Source: Clostridia bacterium (GTDB lineage: Bacteria; Bacillota; Clostridia; UMGS1883; UMGS1540). Taken from it: DNA of 64,000 bases. Every line of letters begins with the position of its first letter. The stretch's first letter is position 1. Positions 47,272 to 58,900 of the stretch are shown here, piece after piece. The notes beneath the pieces were generated by a model, which saw nothing but the letters and a program-made list of their open reading frames with translations, was not told the origin of the DNA and did no database searches. Made by a program: the position numbers and the translations under genes. Where the stretch lies: the NCBI GenBank assembly GCA_017620205.1, contig JAFZQX010000046.1, positions 32,120-96,119 of the forward strand. Direction: 5' to 3'.

Positions 47272-48225
47272 GTGAAAGAAGCAAAAACAACGGAAATGGT
47301 AAAAAATGCGAGTAAGAAACGCTTTAAAGTGAAAAGAGTTTCGTTGCAGCTTTATTCAATGTGTATTCCTGCGATAATTTCGGTGTTTGTTTTCAGTTAT
47401 TTGCCTATGGTCGGGGTTATTCTGGCATTTAAGAATTATAAATACAGCAAAGGTATTTTTGGCAGCGATTGGGTTGGGTTTAAGAATTTTGAATACTTTT
47501 TTAAATCAAAGGATTTTTTTGTTATAACACGCAACACGTTGCTGCTTAATACAATTTTTATAATAACGGGTACGGTTGCGGCGCTGTTTGTTGCAATTAT
47601 GCTTTATAATGTAAAAAGCAGAGCCAAAACAAAAGTCTTTCAAACAATAATGATAACACCTCACTTTTTATCATGGGTTGTTGTGTCATATATGGTGTTT
47701 GCGCTTTTAAATCCGTCTTACGGATTAGTTAACGCATTACTTTCGAAATTTGGCATAAAAGGCATTGACTGGTATTCAACGCCGAATGCTTGGCCGGTTA
47801 TACTTACACTGTTTTCTTTATGGAAGCATGTTGGTATGGACAGCGTTGTCTATTATGCCGCGCTTATGGGGATTGACAGCAGTATGCTTGAAGCTGCTGA
47901 GGTTGACGGAGCTACAAATTTTAAAAAGACAATATATGTAATTTTGCCAACACTTATTCCGCTTATTACAATATTGACAATTTTGAAGATTGGTAATATT
48001 TTCAGAGCGGACTTCGGATTGTTTTATCAGCTTACAAGAGACGTAGGTGCCCTTTATCCGACTACCGATGTAATTGATACATATATTTTCAGAACTATGA
48101 GAGTTGTCGGCGATATGGGAATGGGCGCTGCTATTGGATTGGTTCAATCGTTTGTCGGTTTTGTGCTGGTAATTATTACAAACGCTATTGCAAATAAAAT
48201 TGACCCGGATGCTGCCCTTTTCTAA
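47272..48225 (+). CDS. LplB-family ABC sugar permease
   Basis: 317 residues (GTG 47272 behind AAGGAG 47258-47263; an upstream TTG 47248 has no SD). Six membrane helices, and the permease EAA loop EAAEVDGATNFKKTIYVILPTLIPLI. LplB-type permeases pair with LplC-type ones to import oligosaccharides, often of uronic acids. First gene of the importer; no ATPase is encoded here, as is usual when an MsmK-like ATPase is shared. Confidence 0.93.
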   Translation: MKEAKTTEMVKNASKKRFKVKRVSLQLYSMCIPAIISVFVFSYLPMVGVILAFKNYKYSKGIFGSDWVGFKNFEYFFKSKDFFVITRNTLLLNTIFIITGTVAALFVAIMLYNVKSRAKTKVFQTIMITPHFLSWVVVSYMVFALLNPSYGLVNALLSKFGIKGIDWYSTPNAWPVILTLFSLWKHVGMDSVVYYAALMGIDSSMLEAAEVDGATNFKKTIYVILPTLIPLITILTILKIGNIFRADFGLFYQLTRDVGALYPTTDVIDTYIFRTMRVVGDMGMGAAIGLVQSFVGFVLVIITNAIANKIDPDAALF

Positions 48226-48271
48226 AATACACATGTGTTTAAGGGCATGAGTTAAAAAAGGGGATTTGAAT

Positions 48272-49186
48272 ATGACTAAAAAAGAAAATAAATCAACCGG
48301 TTTAAAAAAAGCGGAAAAAAAGAGGCAATTCATATTATCTTTTATGTTTGTGATAATATGTGCGATAATCCTGTTTCCGTTTTTGCTGTTGGTAAGCGTA
48401 TCGTTATCAGATGAGAAAGATATAGTATTTAACGGTTATAACATAATTCCGAGAGTGTTCAGTACAAATGCATATAAATATGTATTTAAAAACCCGACAT
48501 CTATTCTGAATGCGTATAAAGTTACCATATTTTATTCGGTTGTTACAATGGTATTGAATACTCTCGTAATGGCTTTGATCGCATATCCGCTGTCAAGAAA
48601 AGAACTCAAAGGCAGAAAGGGAATGTCCTTTTACCTGTATTTTACAACATTGTTTTCGGGCGGACTCATTCCTACATTCATTTTAAATACTCAGTATTTG
48701 CACCTTGGTGATACAATGTGGATATATATTTTACCCGGAATGGTCAGCGTATGGCATGTATTCATGTTAAGAGCGTTTATACAGGGTATACCGAATGAAA
48801 TTGTTGAGTCTTTGCGAATTGACGGCGCAAGCGAGTACAGGATCTTCTTTGGTACAATAATTCCGCTTTCTAAGCCTGTAATTGCAACGGTTATGCTTTT
48901 TACGTTCTTAAATAAGTGGAATGACTGGATGACATCAATGCTTTATATAAATGACCAGAAACTCATAAGCTTGCAGTATTTGCTTCAACGCATAATGCTG
49001 AATGTTCAGCTTCTGCAACAAAGTCAACAGGCGGGTACTTCTGATATGATTGACGCAACGCAGTTGCCAACCGAAACAGTTCGTATGGCAATGGCTGTTG
49101 CTGTTGCAGGTCCGGCGCTTTTAGTATTTCCGTTCTTCCAAAAGTATTTTACCAAAGGTTTAACGGTCGGTTCAGTAAAAGGTTAA
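48272..49186 (+). CDS. LplC/YtcP-family ABC sugar permease
   Basis: 304 residues (ATG 48272 behind AAAGGGGA). Six membrane helices with the EAA loop ESLRIDGASEYRIFFGTIIPLSKP. Partner of the preceding permease. The 90-nt gap to the lipoprotein gene contains a possible ACCCGT/ACGGGT stem that might stabilise the transcript, but no promoter is obvious. Confidence 0.92.
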   Translation: MTKKENKSTGLKKAEKKRQFILSFMFVIICAIILFPFLLLVSVSLSDEKDIVFNGYNIIPRVFSTNAYKYVFKNPTSILNAYKVTIFYSVVTMVLNTLVMALIAYPLSRKELKGRKGMSFYLYFTTLFSGGLIPTFILNTQYLHLGDTMWIYILPGMVSVWHVFMLRAFIQGIPNEIVESLRIDGASEYRIFFGTIIPLSKPVIATVMLFTFLNKWNDWMTSMLYINDQKLISLQYLLQRIMLNVQLLQQSQQAGTSDMIDATQLPTETVRMAMAVAVAGPALLVFPFFQKYFTKGLTVGSVKG

Positions 49187-49275
49187 ATTTACCCGTAAAT
49201 AGGTGGCTTGAAACCGAGAAACCGGTGTTTAGGTGTGTAACGGGTTTAAAATAAATAAAAAGGAGTTGCATTATT

Positions 49276-50706
49276 TTGAAAAAAGTTATTAGTTTGTTTT
49301 TGGCAGGTTTAATGGTAGTTTGCTGCCTCAGTTTAAGCGGTTGCGGCAAGAAAAAGGGAGGAAAGTTAGTATGGCTTCTTCCGGGTGACCAACAGCCTGA
49401 TATTGCGGCAGTTACTGAGGAAATCAATAAAATAACAAAAGAAAAAATAGGTGTAGAGGTAGAGTTTCAGTATATTGATACAGGAGCATATACAGAAAGA
49501 ATGAAAATGAACATGGCGTCAGGGTATGATTTTGACCTGTGCTTTACCGGCTATGTAAATCCGTATCTTGATGCGGTAAACAAAGAAGGCCTGATGGATA
49601 TCACGGATCTATTGGAAAAAGAAGCTCCTAAGCTTAAAGAGGCGTTGCCTGATTATGCTTGGGAAGTTGCCAAAGTAAATGATAAAATTTACGCAGTACC
49701 CAACCTGCAAATTATGGCACCGCAAGAATCGCTGATTATATTTAAAGACATTTCCGATAAATACGATTTTGATTTTTCAACTGTAAAAGAAATGGAAGAT
49801 TTAGAGCCGTACTTGGAGATGGTTAAAAACGGCGAAAACGGTATTTTTCCGTATAATGCAAACAGAAGCGGAACTAATTTCTGGACAATGAACAAGTATG
49901 AAGATATTAGTTCAGGTGTTGTTATAAAAACAGACGGAAGCACAAAAGAAGTAGAACTCATATGGGATACACCCGAATATCAGAAGGGTGTTAAAACTCT
50001 TTATGATTGGTATTCTAAAGGTTATATAAGACCTGATGCTCTTGCCGCAGGAGATGACACGCAAGACTTTATTGCAGGCAGATTTGCAACTGGAACAGCG
50101 GGTTGGAAACCGGGAGCGGAAGAACAAAATAAGGAAAAATATCAACGGGATTTGTTCTTTATAAAGATGCAGGAGCCTTATCTTAAAAAAAGCAATTGTC
50201 TTGCGGCTATGACAGGTATCAGTTATAATTGTAAAAACCCTGAAGCGGCAATCAAACTTTTAGAGCTTGTAAATACAGATAAAGAACTGTATAACCTTAT
50301 TTGCTTTGGTATCGAAGGAAAGCATTACGAACTGAATGAAGAGGGCAAAGTTAAAAAAATAGAGGATTCCGGCTATAATCCGAATGCAGATTGGAAATTC
50401 GGAAATCAGTTTAACGCTTATTTGCTTGAAGGTCAGGAAGACAATCTTTGGGAGGAAACAGCGGAGCTCAATCTTTCGGCAAAACAGTCTCCGATACTTG
50501 GATTCGTACTTGATACAGAACCTATAAAAACAGAAATATCACAGGTTGCGGCGGTTAGCGGCGAATATACAAGAGTAATCGCTAACGGAGCGAAGAATCC
50601 TGACGAATATATGGATGAATACAGAAAGAAGCTTGAAACGGCCGGAATATATACAATTAAAGACGAAATACAACGTCAGATTGATGAGTATTGGAATAAA
50701 AAATAA
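49276..50706 (+). CDS. Extracellular sugar-binding lipoprotein of the LplB/LplC importer
   Basis: 476 residues, TTG 49276 with AGGAG at 10 nt. Lipoprotein signal MKKVISLFLAGLMVVCCLSL then SGC, with lipidated Cys23. The rest is a family-1 type solute-binding fold (LVWLLPGDQQPDIAAVTEEI, KMNMASGYDFDLCFTGY, WNVL-free variant; C-terminal YWNKK). It captures an oligosaccharide outside the cell and passes it to LplB/LplC. Confidence 0.9.
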   Translation: MKKVISLFLAGLMVVCCLSLSGCGKKKGGKLVWLLPGDQQPDIAAVTEEINKITKEKIGVEVEFQYIDTGAYTERMKMNMASGYDFDLCFTGYVNPYLDAVNKEGLMDITDLLEKEAPKLKEALPDYAWEVAKVNDKIYAVPNLQIMAPQESLIIFKDISDKYDFDFSTVKEMEDLEPYLEMVKNGENGIFPYNANRSGTNFWTMNKYEDISSGVVIKTDGSTKEVELIWDTPEYQKGVKTLYDWYSKGYIRPDALAAGDDTQDFIAGRFATGTAGWKPGAEEQNKEKYQRDLFFIKMQEPYLKKSNCLAAMTGISYNCKNPEAAIKLLELVNTDKELYNLICFGIEGKHYELNEEGKVKKIEDSGYNPNADWKFGNQFNAYLLEGQEDNLWEETAELNLSAKQSPILGFVLDTEPIKTEISQVAAVSGEYTRVIANGAKNPDEYMDEYRKKLETAGIYTIKDEIQRQIDEYWNKK

Positions 50707-50730
50707 TACTACCCGGGAGGATTTTGCCTC

Positions 50731-53166
50731 ATGAAAAGCAAGTTGTTTTCAATTTTATTAGTAATAGTAATTCTGCTGCTAAATGTTGTAGTTGCATATT
50801 CGGATAGTGAGTTTGAAGGTGAAGGGACAGAGGAAAGTCCGTATATTATTTCAAACAGTGACGATTTGATAAGGTTATCCGAACTTTCAAATACAGCAGC
50901 AACTGCTGATTATGCAACAAAATACTACAAACTTACAGACGACATAGATTTGTCGGGTAATTCATTTAAACCGATTTCATACGGAACATCTATGTATACA
51001 AAAGAAGCTTCAACGTTTACCGGGACTTTTGACGGAAACGGACATATAATCAAAAACGTCACAATGACGGAAGCGATTTCGGTATATGGCGCAACATATG
51101 GTATTATCGGGCTGTTGGGCAGTAAAGGTGTTATTAAGAATCTCGGCGTTGAGAATGTTATGATTAACGGCGGCAACGCAGATAGATTATGTATTGGAGG
51201 TATTGTTGGCTCGATATTTAATGAAGTTTCGATAGACAATTGTTATGTGAATGGGATGAGCGTAACAGCTGCTACAACGCAGACAACGTATGTTGCCGGT
51301 ATTGCAGGAAGAACTATTTCCCAGACCGGAACAATAACTAACTGTTATGCAACAAACCTTGATTATAGCTTGGTTGCAAAAGGAGATAATAAAGCAGGTA
51401 TCTTGGGCAGCTGCGGTGCCAATGGATATAGTGCTGAAAACTGTTATACGACATATGCAAAAATTCAAGGAAATGTTTCTGCCACAAATTCTTACATGAG
51501 CGTATCAAACTGTTATACTGCTGTAGAACCTAAAGATGTTTCGGCGTCAGATTTAGGTTCGGCATTTAAAGAAAATCAAACGGTAAAAAATGATGGTTTT
51601 CCGGTTTTACAGTGGGAAAGCACAGAAGGATATGATGATATAGGAGATGTTGAGAAATTTGATCCGTATTTTTCGGGAAAAGGTACTGAAGACGAGCCTT
51701 TTCTGATACAGTCGGCATCAGATTTAACACAACTTGCAAGTCTGACCAATTCTGATGATACCGCCGCCAAATATGCTGCCACGGGAGTTTATTATAAGCT
51801 GACAGATAATATAGATATGTCTTATGAAAGTTCATATATACCGATATCCCGTGCAACTAATATGTACCAGTCGGTAGCGGCGGGCGGCGCGTTTAAAGGA
51901 ACGCTTGACGGCAACGGACATGTCATTAAAAATGTTTCTATGAATTCTGCTGTGATGAACACATACGGAAATACATACGGAATTGTCGGATACCTCGGCG
52001 CGAACGGCTGTATTAAAAACCTCGGCGTCGAAAATCTGACAGTAGAAAACGCAGGCGCTAACAGGTTGTGTATCGGCGGTATAGTGGGTTCTGTAAATGC
52101 GCATGTTTTAATAGACAACTGCTATGTAAGAGGAATGACGGTTACTGCAACTTCAAGCGAACCCACATATGTTGGCGGTATTGCAGGAAGGACTATAGGT
52201 AATGCAGGCGATATAACAAACTGTTATTCAGCCGGACTTGAGTATAGTCTTGTAAACGGTAATTTCTCCGCCGGCATTTTAGGCAGTTGCGGTAATGCAA
52301 ACTATGCCTCAAATAATTGCTATACAACGCATAAAAAAATCCAGGGAGACGTTTCGGCAACCGGATCTTACATGAAGACTAATAATTGTTATTCAGACGA
52401 AAGCGTTAAGAATTTGAGGCCGGAAACATTGGGAGAAGCATTTATTGCGGATGACGCTCTGTTGAATTCCGGTATGCCTGTATTGGCATGGGAATATGAC
52501 TCTCAACATTCGGAAACGGCTTGCTTTGATATAACTGTACATGGAGAAGCTGTTGCGGACGGGCAGGAAAATGTTGCTGCGAACTACAATGCCGTGCTTG
52601 AATTTGACAGAGAAATGAATCCTGATACACTTGATAGAATAGTTGTTTTGAAAAACGGCGAAAGTGTTGAAAATGTCACATTCAAAGTTTCGGGAAACAA
52701 TGTAATTATATCGCCGGCACTTGAATATGGCACACGCTATCAAATATTCGTACCCAAAACTGTTCAGTCGGTTAAAGATGCGTACGGCAGAAGCGCAAAG
52801 GCGGAGGAAAAAGAGATCACCTTTACAACTGGAGCTGCATTGTCTGTAAAAGATGTTAAACTTAACGGAAAACCTCTTTCAGAAGCAACCATAAACAGAG
52901 GCGACGATGTTATCGCAACGGTAAATATCAGAAACTTAAATGCTTCAAATCCGCAGGATGCAGCCGTAATTTTAGCATTATATGATAAAAACGGCGTGAT
53001 GAAATATGCGGCGCTTGATACGGCTAAAATCGCGAAATCGGGAGAAGATGAGCTTTCTGTCACACTGCATATTCCCGATGATATTGAAGACGGTTTCAGT
53101 ATTGCTGTAATGGTTTGGGACAGTATAAATGATATGAATGCCGTATGTCGGGCATACATTCACTGA
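50731..53166 (+). CDS. Secreted GLUG-type beta-helix protein with internal duplication
   Basis: 811 residues. Signal peptide SKLFSILLVIVILLLNVVVAYS. Two tandem ~280-residue copies (residues ~28-305 and ~311-585), each with G-T-E-x-x-P-(Y/F)-(I/L)-I, YYKLTD(D/N)ID(L/M)S, GT(F/L)DGNGH(I/V)IKNV, IKNLGVEN and several IGGIVG/DNCYV GLUG-like turns. A C-terminal bacterial Ig-like (Big_5-type) domain (~600-700) and a further beta domain follow. The partial gene at 63539 is a third copy. No SLH or LPXTG anchor; probably a carbohydrate-binding secreted protein. No catalytic residues recognised. Confidence 0.82.
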   Translation: MKSKLFSILLVIVILLLNVVVAYSDSEFEGEGTEESPYIISNSDDLIRLSELSNTAATADYATKYYKLTDDIDLSGNSFKPISYGTSMYTKEASTFTGTFDGNGHIIKNVTMTEAISVYGATYGIIGLLGSKGVIKNLGVENVMINGGNADRLCIGGIVGSIFNEVSIDNCYVNGMSVTAATTQTTYVAGIAGRTISQTGTITNCYATNLDYSLVAKGDNKAGILGSCGANGYSAENCYTTYAKIQGNVSATNSYMSVSNCYTAVEPKDVSASDLGSAFKENQTVKNDGFPVLQWESTEGYDDIGDVEKFDPYFSGKGTEDEPFLIQSASDLTQLASLTNSDDTAAKYAATGVYYKLTDNIDMSYESSYIPISRATNMYQSVAAGGAFKGTLDGNGHVIKNVSMNSAVMNTYGNTYGIVGYLGANGCIKNLGVENLTVENAGANRLCIGGIVGSVNAHVLIDNCYVRGMTVTATSSEPTYVGGIAGRTIGNAGDITNCYSAGLEYSLVNGNFSAGILGSCGNANYASNNCYTTHKKIQGDVSATGSYMKTNNCYSDESVKNLRPETLGEAFIADDALLNSGMPVLAWEYDSQHSETACFDITVHGEAVADGQENVAANYNAVLEFDREMNPDTLDRIVVLKNGESVENVTFKVSGNNVIISPALEYGTRYQIFVPKTVQSVKDAYGRSAKAEEKEITFTTGAALSVKDVKLNGKPLSEATINRGDDVIATVNIRNLNASNPQDAAVILALYDKNGVMKYAALDTAKIAKSGEDELSVTLHIPDDIEDGFSIAVMVWDSINDMNAVCRAYIH

Positions 53167-53191
53167 TTATTTGCATAGAAAGGAGCAAAAA

Positions 53192-55906
53192 ATGTTTAAC
53201 AATACTTTTTCAACTATCGTAAAAAAGTGTATTACCGTACTGTGTGCGGCATTGCTTTTGGCTACGCTTTTATCTGTGAATGTTGTTGCCGCAGGCAATT
53301 CGGCAGATGTCAGCTATCTTGATAAGGTTAAAACATTAGAAAATCTCGGAATACTGGTTCCGGAAGACGAAATGCAGTATTCAGAAGAAAATTTAACAAG
53401 AGAAAAATTCGCTCAGATTGTGAGCGTGTTCTACGGTGTGCCGAGAACAGGCGGTACGGTTACATCAGACGCAACTCCGTCATTTACAGACGTAAGTGCC
53501 GGGTATCCTTATTTTGCGGCTATTGAAACAGCTGTGGGAATGGGGGCAATGGACGGATATACCGATAAAAAATTCAGACCGCTTGAAAATCTTACGATGG
53601 GCGAAGCTGTCATGGGAGCGGTTGTACTTCTCGGTTATGGTGATGTTGTTTCCACACGCGGCGGCGGTGACGCGGAGTATATGATACAGGCACAAAAATT
53701 GAATTTGCTCGGCGGACTTAAAAAGAGCGCGGAACAAGCGATAACAAAAGGGGAAGCAGTAGAGTTGCTTTTCAGAGCACTTGATACCGAAGTGCTTGAG
53801 GTTGTAGGCTCCGGTACAGTTCAAAGATATGAATCAAAAAAGAATAAGACACTTTTAAGTGAAACGCTTAACGTATATAAAATAGAGGGTGTTTTACAGG
53901 CAACAGATATTACAGCGGTAGGTAAATCCGATGCGTGTCCAAAAGGCTTTATAAGGGTCGGCGGCTACAATATCCGCACTTCTGAGGATTTCGGACAATA
54001 CCTTGGTATGTATGTATATGCTTACTGCAGCGGTGAAAGTGACTTATCTGACTTAAAGCTTATAAACTTAACAGTATCACAAAACATAAATACATCTATT
54101 ACCATACCTGCTGAAGATATTATAAGCTTCAGAAACGGCATATTTTCATATTGGAAAAATGACAGGACATACAACACAAAAATATCCGAGAGTGCTTCCG
54201 TGATAATAAACGGAACAAACAATCCTCTATACTCGGATAAGGATTTTAATATTAAAGAAGGCAGTGTAACGTTGCTTGACTCTGACGGTGACAGTAAATA
54301 CGAAACAATATTTGTAAAAAGCTATATAACCGTATGGGTTGGGCAGGTGTATGCTGAAGACGGAACGGTATCTGTAATTGATAAAAACGATACGTCTAAA
54401 CAATATACTCTTGATATAAAAAACAGTGATAGAAATGTTGTTTATAAGACTTCAAACGGCGTTGTGTCATATGATAGCATCAAAACCGACAGCGTTGTTT
54501 CAATAGCAGCCGATAAGATGGATTTAGAGACAAAAACCATATATGAAAACGCAGAATATATTGAAGTTCTTATATCAAATAAGCAGGTGTCGGGTGAATT
54601 AAAAGAAGTGGATATCACAGCCGGAAAATTCACGATAGACGACGCGGAATATGAGTTGGCGTATGTTTTTGACTTAAATGATTATGAAATTAATCCGGGC
54701 GATACAGCAAAGTTTTATCTTAACTATTTCGATAAAATTACGGCTGTTGATAAATCTAATCAGCTCTCATACGGCATTTTGTACGGTGCAGATTGCGAAG
54801 ACATGTTTTCAGACATAGTTCAAATGAAAATTTTTACACTTGACGGCGTATTTAAGGTATTCAACTGCCGGAACAAGGTTTATATAGACGGTAAGCTCCA
54901 AAAAACAGCGTCTTCGACAATTGATACGCTAAAATCATCATCAAATACCTTCTTTGCGTTAAGTTCAATTCCAAGAGATGGTGCCGGTCCGTTTTTTCAG
55001 CTTATTAAATACACTCTTGATTCTAACGGAAATGTATCGGAAATTGATACCGTAGAAACAGACAGCGACAATCCCGAAATTGAAAAGAATCACTTGAGAT
55101 TTTCCGCTATAATCACAGAAAACACAAGATACTTCGGGAAATCCTATGCTACAACAATTGACGGAGGATATGTTTATGACGGAAATCTGAAGCTTTTCAG
55201 AATACCGAGTGATTTAAGTAATGATGAGGCTTTTTCGGTCAAAAAAACCTTGGGTGAAGCGACTGCTTATGAGCTTATCAATTCGTCGGTTTACTGTTTT
55301 GATATGGATGAATTTAAATATATTCCGCTTATGATTGTAAGAACGGATACACTTGATGCGGTTCCTGAAAAAGAAGACAATAAAATGATTGTTTTTGAAG
55401 GTGTTTCAACTGTGTTGGATGAGAATGAAGAAATACATCTTACTATAAACGGAACATCTGTAAAGTCAGGAGCTAAAGTAAAAGCACCGTTGAAAGACGA
55501 TAGTATTTTTGCAGAATCCGGCGCACAGCCCGGCGATATTATACGTTGGATTGCCGATGACCTCGGCAGAGTTACAAAAATTCAAATAGCAATGAAAAAC
55601 GAGGGCGCTGCAAGCAAGTTGTATCATGGGGGATATAAAACCGGTTATTATTCCGATTTCAGAATCACTTGCGGTCTTGTACAGAATTTGAATAATAAAT
55701 ACATTTTGTTCAAGTACGGAGACAGTTTTGAAACTTTGCTCAGAAACCCGTCTGCAAAAGTTTTGATTTATGACAGCGAGAAAAAGACTACAACTGTCGG
55801 AAATTATGACAGTATCAAGACGGTAGCCGCGTTTGAAGGCGAAGCGAGTCCGGTATTTACATATCAGTGGTACACAGCTATTCAGTCAATAGTGATATTT
55901 AAGTGA
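53192..55906 (+). CDS. SLH-domain surface protein with large unknown beta-rich region
   Basis: 904 residues (ATG 53192 behind AAAGGAG). Signal peptide ending NVVAAG. Three SLH modules at ~38-210 (SYLDKVKTLENLGILVPEDE, GMGAMDGYTDKKFRPLENLTMGEAVMGAVVLLG, YMIQAQKLNLLGGLKKSAEQAITKGEAVELLFRAL) anchor it to the cell wall at its N-terminus. Residues ~215-904 are beta-rich repeats without recognised catalytic motifs. Such proteins are often found in multiple copies beside polysaccharide-degrading genes in Clostridia and may act as surface scaffolds or glycan binders. Confidence 0.83.
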   Translation: MFNNTFSTIVKKCITVLCAALLLATLLSVNVVAAGNSADVSYLDKVKTLENLGILVPEDEMQYSEENLTREKFAQIVSVFYGVPRTGGTVTSDATPSFTDVSAGYPYFAAIETAVGMGAMDGYTDKKFRPLENLTMGEAVMGAVVLLGYGDVVSTRGGGDAEYMIQAQKLNLLGGLKKSAEQAITKGEAVELLFRALDTEVLEVVGSGTVQRYESKKNKTLLSETLNVYKIEGVLQATDITAVGKSDACPKGFIRVGGYNIRTSEDFGQYLGMYVYAYCSGESDLSDLKLINLTVSQNINTSITIPAEDIISFRNGIFSYWKNDRTYNTKISESASVIINGTNNPLYSDKDFNIKEGSVTLLDSDGDSKYETIFVKSYITVWVGQVYAEDGTVSVIDKNDTSKQYTLDIKNSDRNVVYKTSNGVVSYDSIKTDSVVSIAADKMDLETKTIYENAEYIEVLISNKQVSGELKEVDITAGKFTIDDAEYELAYVFDLNDYEINPGDTAKFYLNYFDKITAVDKSNQLSYGILYGADCEDMFSDIVQMKIFTLDGVFKVFNCRNKVYIDGKLQKTASSTIDTLKSSSNTFFALSSIPRDGAGPFFQLIKYTLDSNGNVSEIDTVETDSDNPEIEKNHLRFSAIITENTRYFGKSYATTIDGGYVYDGNLKLFRIPSDLSNDEAFSVKKTLGEATAYELINSSVYCFDMDEFKYIPLMIVRTDTLDAVPEKEDNKMIVFEGVSTVLDENEEIHLTINGTSVKSGAKVKAPLKDDSIFAESGAQPGDIIRWIADDLGRVTKIQIAMKNEGAASKLYHGGYKTGYYSDFRITCGLVQNLNNKYILFKYGDSFETLLRNPSAKVLIYDSEKKTTTVGNYDSIKTVAAFEGEASPVFTYQWYTAIQSIVIFK

Positions 55907-55932
55907 AATATGCCAAACATGGGGAGGAAACC

Positions 55933-58900
55933 ATGAAAAAAATAATATCAATTTTAATATGCTTTGCTCTTGTGCTTGGCATTTCAGTACCTGCTTTTGC
56001 AAGTGTTCCGTTTGATCCCGAAAGCGAGATAAATGTTTTGTTTTTCGGCGGTTTGGGTTCATCATTTGAAGCAGCATCAAACGAAAAACTGTCATACACA
56101 TATGTTTTGGCAGACTATCTCGGTCAAGAATATAACAGGGAACATATGAATGTAATAAATCTTTCGGACAGTGTTCGCGGTTTTGAGGGCGGTTATTTTT
56201 CACTTGGCAAATACCCCGAAACATTAAAACCCGGTATTGCATTTCTATCCTTTAACGGACTTGAAACCGAAAAAGACCTTGCATGCGCCGAGGCAATAAT
56301 AAGAGCGCTGTACGCACGAAACGAATCATCCGCAGTAAATTTCATTGTTTTGCCCAATAATGAAGGGAAATCGTGTGAGCAAGATATTTTGGCTCTTGCA
56401 AAGCATTACGGTATTTATGTGCATAACATCCGCCTTGACGGAGAGATCCTTTCAGGATATGGAAAATTTGAATATTCAGATCTTTTTATCGGTAATTTAA
56501 GACCTGATGACAAAGGGCACGATGTTATATCGAGAATCATTATAAATGACCTTAAAGAGTCGGATTGCTATACGCGCATAAAACCCTCAAATGAGCGTAT
56601 ATACGGAAGTATCATAGACTCTCTTGTTGATGAGGTGCAAAGCGAAACCGTCCAAAAAGAATATTTCTGTTCTCCTTCGGGAAATGATGAGAACGACGGC
56701 ACAAAGGAAAAACCGTTTTTAAGCCTTGCAAAAGTTGTTCAGGTTGTTTCAGATGAACCTGAATTTACGGATATTACGGTATATTTGCGTGAAGGAACAT
56801 ATACAGCGGGTGAGGGAATAAAACTAACCGATGCGGAAACAAAAAACAAAAGCGTTAGGTTTGAAGCATATAACGGTGAGGAAGTTATCATTTCAAACGA
56901 TGTATTGGTTGACAAAAATCTTTTTGAAAAGGTAACGGATTCAGCTACCCTTGACAGAGTTCCCGATGTGACAAGAGGGAAGCTTTTAAAACTTGATATT
57001 TCAAAATGTGGTGTTAGCGACGCGGGCTTTGTACGTTACGGTTTATGGCAGTACACACCGTCTGCGTTACAGTTTATAGTTGACGGAAAACTACAGCCTA
57101 TATCACATTGGCCTAACAACAGCTATGAAAAGATTTTATCGCCCGCGACAACTTCTTTTAAATTTGAAACAGACAGAGCATCGCGTTGGACAAATGCCAA
57201 AGAAGCTTGGGTTTACGGCTTTTTAGGCAATTTCTGGGCTGATGATTCTGTAAGAATAACTAAAATTGACCCTGCGGCAAAGACAATTAGTCTTGCAAAT
57301 GCCGCCCGTTATACGCTTGCGGCAGGTCAGACTTGGTCAATAATAAATCTTCTTGAAGAAATAGATTATCCGGGCGAGTGGTTTTTAGACCACGAAACCC
57401 AAATACTTTACTATTATCCTCCGGAAGGGTTTGAAAATGCGGATATCAGACTTGCAGCACGTAGTGAAACGCTTGTCACACTTCAAAATACAAAGAATAT
57501 AGCTTTTGAAGGCATTGTGTTTGAAGGCAGCTGCGGATACGGATTGGATATAAATGACTGTGATAACACACTTATAAATAATTGCGAGATTCGCAATATA
57601 GGCAGAAACGCTATGAATCTTTCCGGCAGAAACAATACGGTAAGAAATACGTATCTTCATGATTTGGGACGGGGTGGTATATGGATACCGGCAAGCGGTG
57701 ACACGAAAACACTTCAGCCGAGCAACAATAGTATCGAATACTGTATTTTTGAACGTGTCGGCACTTATGCAAAAACTTATGTACCCGCGATAGCGCTTTA
57801 TGGTATTGGTGACAGAGCAGCACATAACCGTATTAGTTCCGGTCTCGGTATGGCAATAGATTTTAAAGGCAACAATAACATAATGGAATATAACGAAATA
57901 TTCAACTACCTTTACGAAGGCGGAGATATGGGCGTTATATATACAGGCCGTCTTTGGGCGTCCGGCGGTAATACTATAAGATACAACTATATTCATGACT
58001 GTCCCGGCGCAGGTGATATACAGGCTATATACCTTGATGACGGTATGGTAGGTGTTTCAATATACGGAAATGTTATTGAAAACATAACACGCGGTATATA
58101 CCTTCACTTTGGAAGCTATAACGAGATAAAGAATAACATAATTCTCAACTGTGATACCGGTATAGTTATGAGATATCCCCTCGGAATAACAGCACAGGCG
58201 GCAAAAACAGCAAATGAAGCACTTCGTACTGCCTTTGCTGAGGGTACACAAAACTCATATAATACATATGCATTTCAGACCAGATTTAATGATTGGAAGG
58301 ACAAATACCTCGCAAATTCTGAAATATATGATAAGCAGTATCCATATATGAAAAATATGCCTTATGACGATTTGTTTACTCCCAAAGGTAATGTTTTTGA
58401 ACACAATGTCTTTTCTTGCAAGACCGATTTCAACTTAGTAGACGCGATGGTTGAAGATCAAACCTTTAAAGATAATTGTATTATTCCTCAAGAGGAGTGT
58501 GACGGTTTAAATCTATTAGAACCGGGAAAGACGTTTTCAGAGTATATTGATGGTTTTGAACCTCTTGATATAACAAGCGCGGGTATAGGCGGAAAGACAG
58601 ATGTAACTTCATCAAACACGTTGCTTCCGTTAAAAGGACAGGAGAATATACAAGCTAAAAACATTGAATTCTCATGGACAGAAGCGAGCGGTGCCGTTAC
58701 ATACAGGCTTATAGTTGCGAGAGATGAGAATTTTGAAGATTTGGCTTATATCGGCGAAACCAATAAAAAGTCAATTACACTTGACGGTTTGAAATACGGA
58801 GGAAAGAAGTATTTTTGGAAAGTGGGCTCTTGTGCTAAAGACGGAGGATATACCGAAGGGAACGTAAGTTACTTTACAACCGCCGTGCAGGAAAATGTTG

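Noticed and set aside
57385..57996. A 203-codon open frame on the minus strand opposite the GH141-like gene
   Set aside because: No start context; Tyr/Ile/Cys-rich antisense of a beta-helix gene.
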